A stretch of DNA of 64,000 nucleotides. It comes from Phycisphaerales bacterium. GTDB lineage: Bacteria; Planctomycetota; Phycisphaerae; UBA1845. The stretch covers positions 62,001 through 126,000 of the forward strand of contig JACKHH010000001.1 in NCBI GenBank assembly GCA_020639095.1, read 5' to 3'. Within the stretch, counting starts at the first letter, position 1. Every line of letters begins with the position of its first letter. This document shows, one piece after another, positions 62,901 through 64,000 of the stretch. A program made the position numbers and the translations under genes. A model generated the notes under the pieces. That model did not search any database. It saw only the letters and a list, made by a program, of their open reading frames with translations, and had not been told where the DNA came from.

Positions 62901-64000
62901 CCGGTGCCGCCCCACCCGTAGGCACCGCAATCACCGCGCCACCGGCATCAACCGCGCGCGTCGCGCCGGCGGCAACGCCGTTCCCCTCTTCCAGCACCAC
63001 GTAAGCACAAGTCCCGTCCAGCGCATCCGCGCGCACCTCCACGCGATGCAGCCCGACAATGCCCGCCTGCCCCAGCTTCATCCCCCGATCCAGACACAAC
63101 GCGCCCGCAGCCACCGAAAACAAACCGCTGGCAGCGCCCGTATGCCCGAACAACTCCGTCACCTCGTCACGCAGCACATACTCGGCTTCACCTTCCACGC
63201 CACCGTCCGCGAGCGCCCGCGTCATCGCGACGCGTTTTACCGAGAATTCGTTTGTCCCAATCTCCCCGCCACCGGCAAACCCCATCCCCCGCACGCGGGC
63301 ATAGACGCGATCATTCGCGTTCATGGCATCCGCGCCGCGCTTCAAGACCAGCGCCACCGCGCCATCCGCCGGTGGAAACGCACGAATGTCATCATCCGCC
63401 ATCCGCCGCACCGTCGCGTCCGACAACACGCTCCGCACGTCACCGGCAAGATCAACCGCGCCGACAACCACCTCATCAAGCTCACCGCGCTCGAGCATCC
63501 GCGCGCCGATCTCCAGCGCCCGCAATCCCGACCCCTCACCGCACGAAACGCCAAAACTCGGCCCGCCGAATCCAAACTCACGCGCCACCCGACTCGCAAC
63601 GATTCCGCCCAGCGCCCCCTGCACGCGACCGGCATTCAGCGGCGGCCCGGCCTCCGCCTGCAACTCCGCCAACCACGCCTCAAACGCATCATCCGTCAGC
63701 GCAACGCCCAACCGTTCCAACCACTCGCGCGCTGCACGTCGCAACCACCACCGCTCGTGAAAGTTGCTCGTGTTCAGATCAAGGCTGATCCCAATCACCG
63801 CCCCCGTTCGCGGACGCTTCGCCCGCCGCGGCAATCCCGCATCATCCAACGCCCGCGCCACCACCTGAAGCATCAACAACTGCTGCGGAAGCGCCTCGGG
63901 AATCTCAGCCGGTGGCATGCGAAACTCGCCAATGCGCATCTGCACCGCATCGATGTATCCACCAAAGTCAGCCGATCCGCCAATCTCGCGAACCGCAAGG
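59986..64000 (-). CDS. PfaC-like multi-domain protein: KS-like and four dehydratase-type domains (partial, N-terminus beyond window)
   Basis: The frame is open to the right edge (64000), so the N-terminus is missing; at least 1337 residues are shown. The KS-like part (to about 62950) has VSCGEGSGLRALEIG, with the active-site Cys, and FGHTGAASGL, with the second His. The usual HGTGT His is not found. Then come four FabA-type dehydratase-like domains, e.g. VDRILSVEGEKCSLGAGR, HFVDDMVMPGTLMYECCAH and AHFYQDPVCPGSLGLESF. This is the PfaC plan of PUFA/secondary-lipid synthases. The linker has two dispersed repeats in frame (62434-62463, 62809-62836). Confidence 0.88.
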   Translation of the reverse strand, partial: LAVREIGGSADFGGYIDAVQMRIGEFRMPPAEIPEALPQQLLMLQVVARALDDAGLPRRAKRPRTGAVIGISLDLNTSNFHERWWLRRAAREWLERLGVALTDDAFEAWLAELQAEAGPPLNAGRVQGALGGIVASRVAREFGFGGPSFGVSCGEGSGLRALEIGARMLERGELDEVVVGAVDLAGDVRSVLSDATVRRMADDDIRAFPPADGAVALVLKRGADAMNANDRVYARVRGMGFAGGGEIGTNEFSVKRVAMTRALADGGVEGEAEYVLRDEVTELFGHTGAASGLFSVAAGALCLDRGMKLGQAGIVGLHRVEVRADALDGTCAYVVLEEGNGVAAGATRAVDAGGAVIAVPTGGAAPDPRVPRGAGVPVAAEAAPVVEGMQAGSLHHNVEPVRIEESPREFDVPVGESAERSLAGVVAAAGLAASDAHDAYLRFSQAATEGMGAALALQSQVLAHLGTDDLAGLVGESAASLVGERDTALSRDGLATSSLLDDGLSELADSGDVRSLTVAARIGASHDVAVPRDVAFSRELCLEFAVGSVAKVLGPEFAEVDGYPVRVRLPDEPLMLVDRILSVEGEKCSLGAGRLVTEHDVLPGDWYLDGGVMPTSITVESGQADLFLCSYLGIDQRVRGTRAYRLLDATVRFFRGLPTAGETVRYDIRINKFVRQGETYLFFFEFDGTVNGVPVLSMRDGCAGFFTEQEIRESGGIIETADERTPAKRALPDDWVPLAPVGGVEAYDEAQVDALRRGDLAACFGQAFADLPIHEPVRLPDGRLRLVHRVVELDARGGRYGLGLIRAEADIHPDDWFLTCHFVDDMVMPGTLMYECCAHTLRILLMRLGWVAEHDAVRYEPVHDTPAALRCRGPVTSATRMVTYEVHVKAIGYGPEPFVIADALMYGDGEKIVRFTDMSLKLSGVSREDVARLWRKDAPVDTAIAPIGDVVIPNGAKPAVYDYDRIMAFAVGKPSEAFGEPYRVFDRERRIARLPGPPYDVLTRITETRAKAWELVAEGWIEGQYDVPPDAWYFAANRQRAMPFAVLLEIALQPCGWLAAYKGSALRSGQDLHFRNLGGTARLLEEVFPDAGALTTRVRLTSVAEAGGMIIEEFDMQVWRGGRCVYDGDTSFGFFSTAALAQQVGVRDAADRRFVPGEDAVSRHGEITIADAAPRDPDDRQRDAAGSLAFPARALRMIDEITCYLPDGGPAGLGFIRGVKAVDPAEWFFAAHFYQDPVCPGSLGLESFQQLLKLIAIERWGVSHGKTHRFTPIRLHAPHTWMYRGQIIPTNKLVTVEAAITGIEDGAVPTLRANGFLSVDGVTIYEMRDFGISLVPK
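62434..62463. repeat. Dispersed repeat, type B (copy 2), inside the PfaC-like gene
   Basis: Identical 30 bases to 56583-56612. On the gene strand it codes for VRSLTVAARIG in frame, in the linker between the KS-like and dehydratase regions. Confidence 0.85.
62809..62836. repeat. Dispersed repeat, type A (copy 2), inside the PfaC-like gene
   Basis: Identical 28 bases to 1089-1116. On the gene strand it encodes MQAGSLHHN in frame in the same linker. Confidence 0.85.

Noticed and set aside
1..64000. CRISPR arrays, tRNA, rRNA and integrase genes
   Set aside because: None was recognised after reading both strands. Short dispersed palindromes have no regular spacing.

Overview
This is a GC-rich window that looks like a chromosomal segment from a Planctomycetes-type bacterium, possibly Phycisphaerae or an uncultured relative. 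The evidence is the combination of three PEP-CTERM sorted proteins, two proteins with dockerin-like C-termini, a DUF1559-like pseudopilin, an ECF sigma factor overlapping a membrane Ser/Thr kinase, a PfaC-like KS/multi-dehydratase megaprotein, and dispersed palindromic repeats. No rRNA, tRNA or CRISPR array was recognised.

Layout. At 143-908 are a small exported protein and a pterin carbinolamine dehydratase. At 1139-14134 lies a compact block of 14 genes, all on the minus strand. Its promoter-proximal half follows the order of the phage Mu head operon: large terminase, DUF935 portal, I-type protease/scaffold, decoration protein, T-type major capsid, gp36 and gp37. Its distal half holds large beta-rich or repeat-bearing proteins of unknown function. 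No transposase, integrase, repressor, lysis, tail-sheath, tail-tube or tape-measure gene is visible, and cellular genes abut both ends. At 14221-26392 are a TPR/HEAT-like exported protein, a REP-associated tyrosine transposase between exact inverted REP palindromes, an ECF sigma/kinase pair, a LolA-like protein with an S41 protease, a GNAT, a YceH-family protein, a GAF-like/SpoIIE phosphatase and a hydrolase lipoprotein.

At 26410-41079 is a cell-surface region. It has three PEP-CTERM proteins, a DUF6259-like glycosidase-type protein and a 1201-residue dockerin-type protein. That protein carries three copies of a domain that also forms the neighbouring PEP-CTERM protein. The pseudopilin lies in the same gene run. 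A GntR-HTH/LacI-sensor regulator is divergent from the run, and the two sides share a perfect palindrome inside overlapping promoters. Each PEP-CTERM gene has an intrinsic-terminator-like hairpin just upstream of its start in the sense direction, which suggests leader attenuation or upstream small RNAs.

At 41213-58676 are mostly housekeeping genes: AMP nucleosidase, a stand-alone IF2-N domain protein, a CAP-domain lipoprotein, glutamine synthetase, a small HTH protein, a GH31 glucosidase, NAD kinase, Dxs and a polyprenyl diphosphate synthase. A metallophosphatase overlapping a Hanks-type kinase, a K+ channel with RCK domains and a WecA/MraY-type transferase follow. At 58712-64000 is a KASIII-like enzyme next to the PfaC-like protein, whose N-terminus lies beyond the right edge. 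Two dispersed genomic repeats are inserted in frame in the linker of that protein.

No similarity search could be run. Family names rest on motifs, length and gene order read from the sequence.
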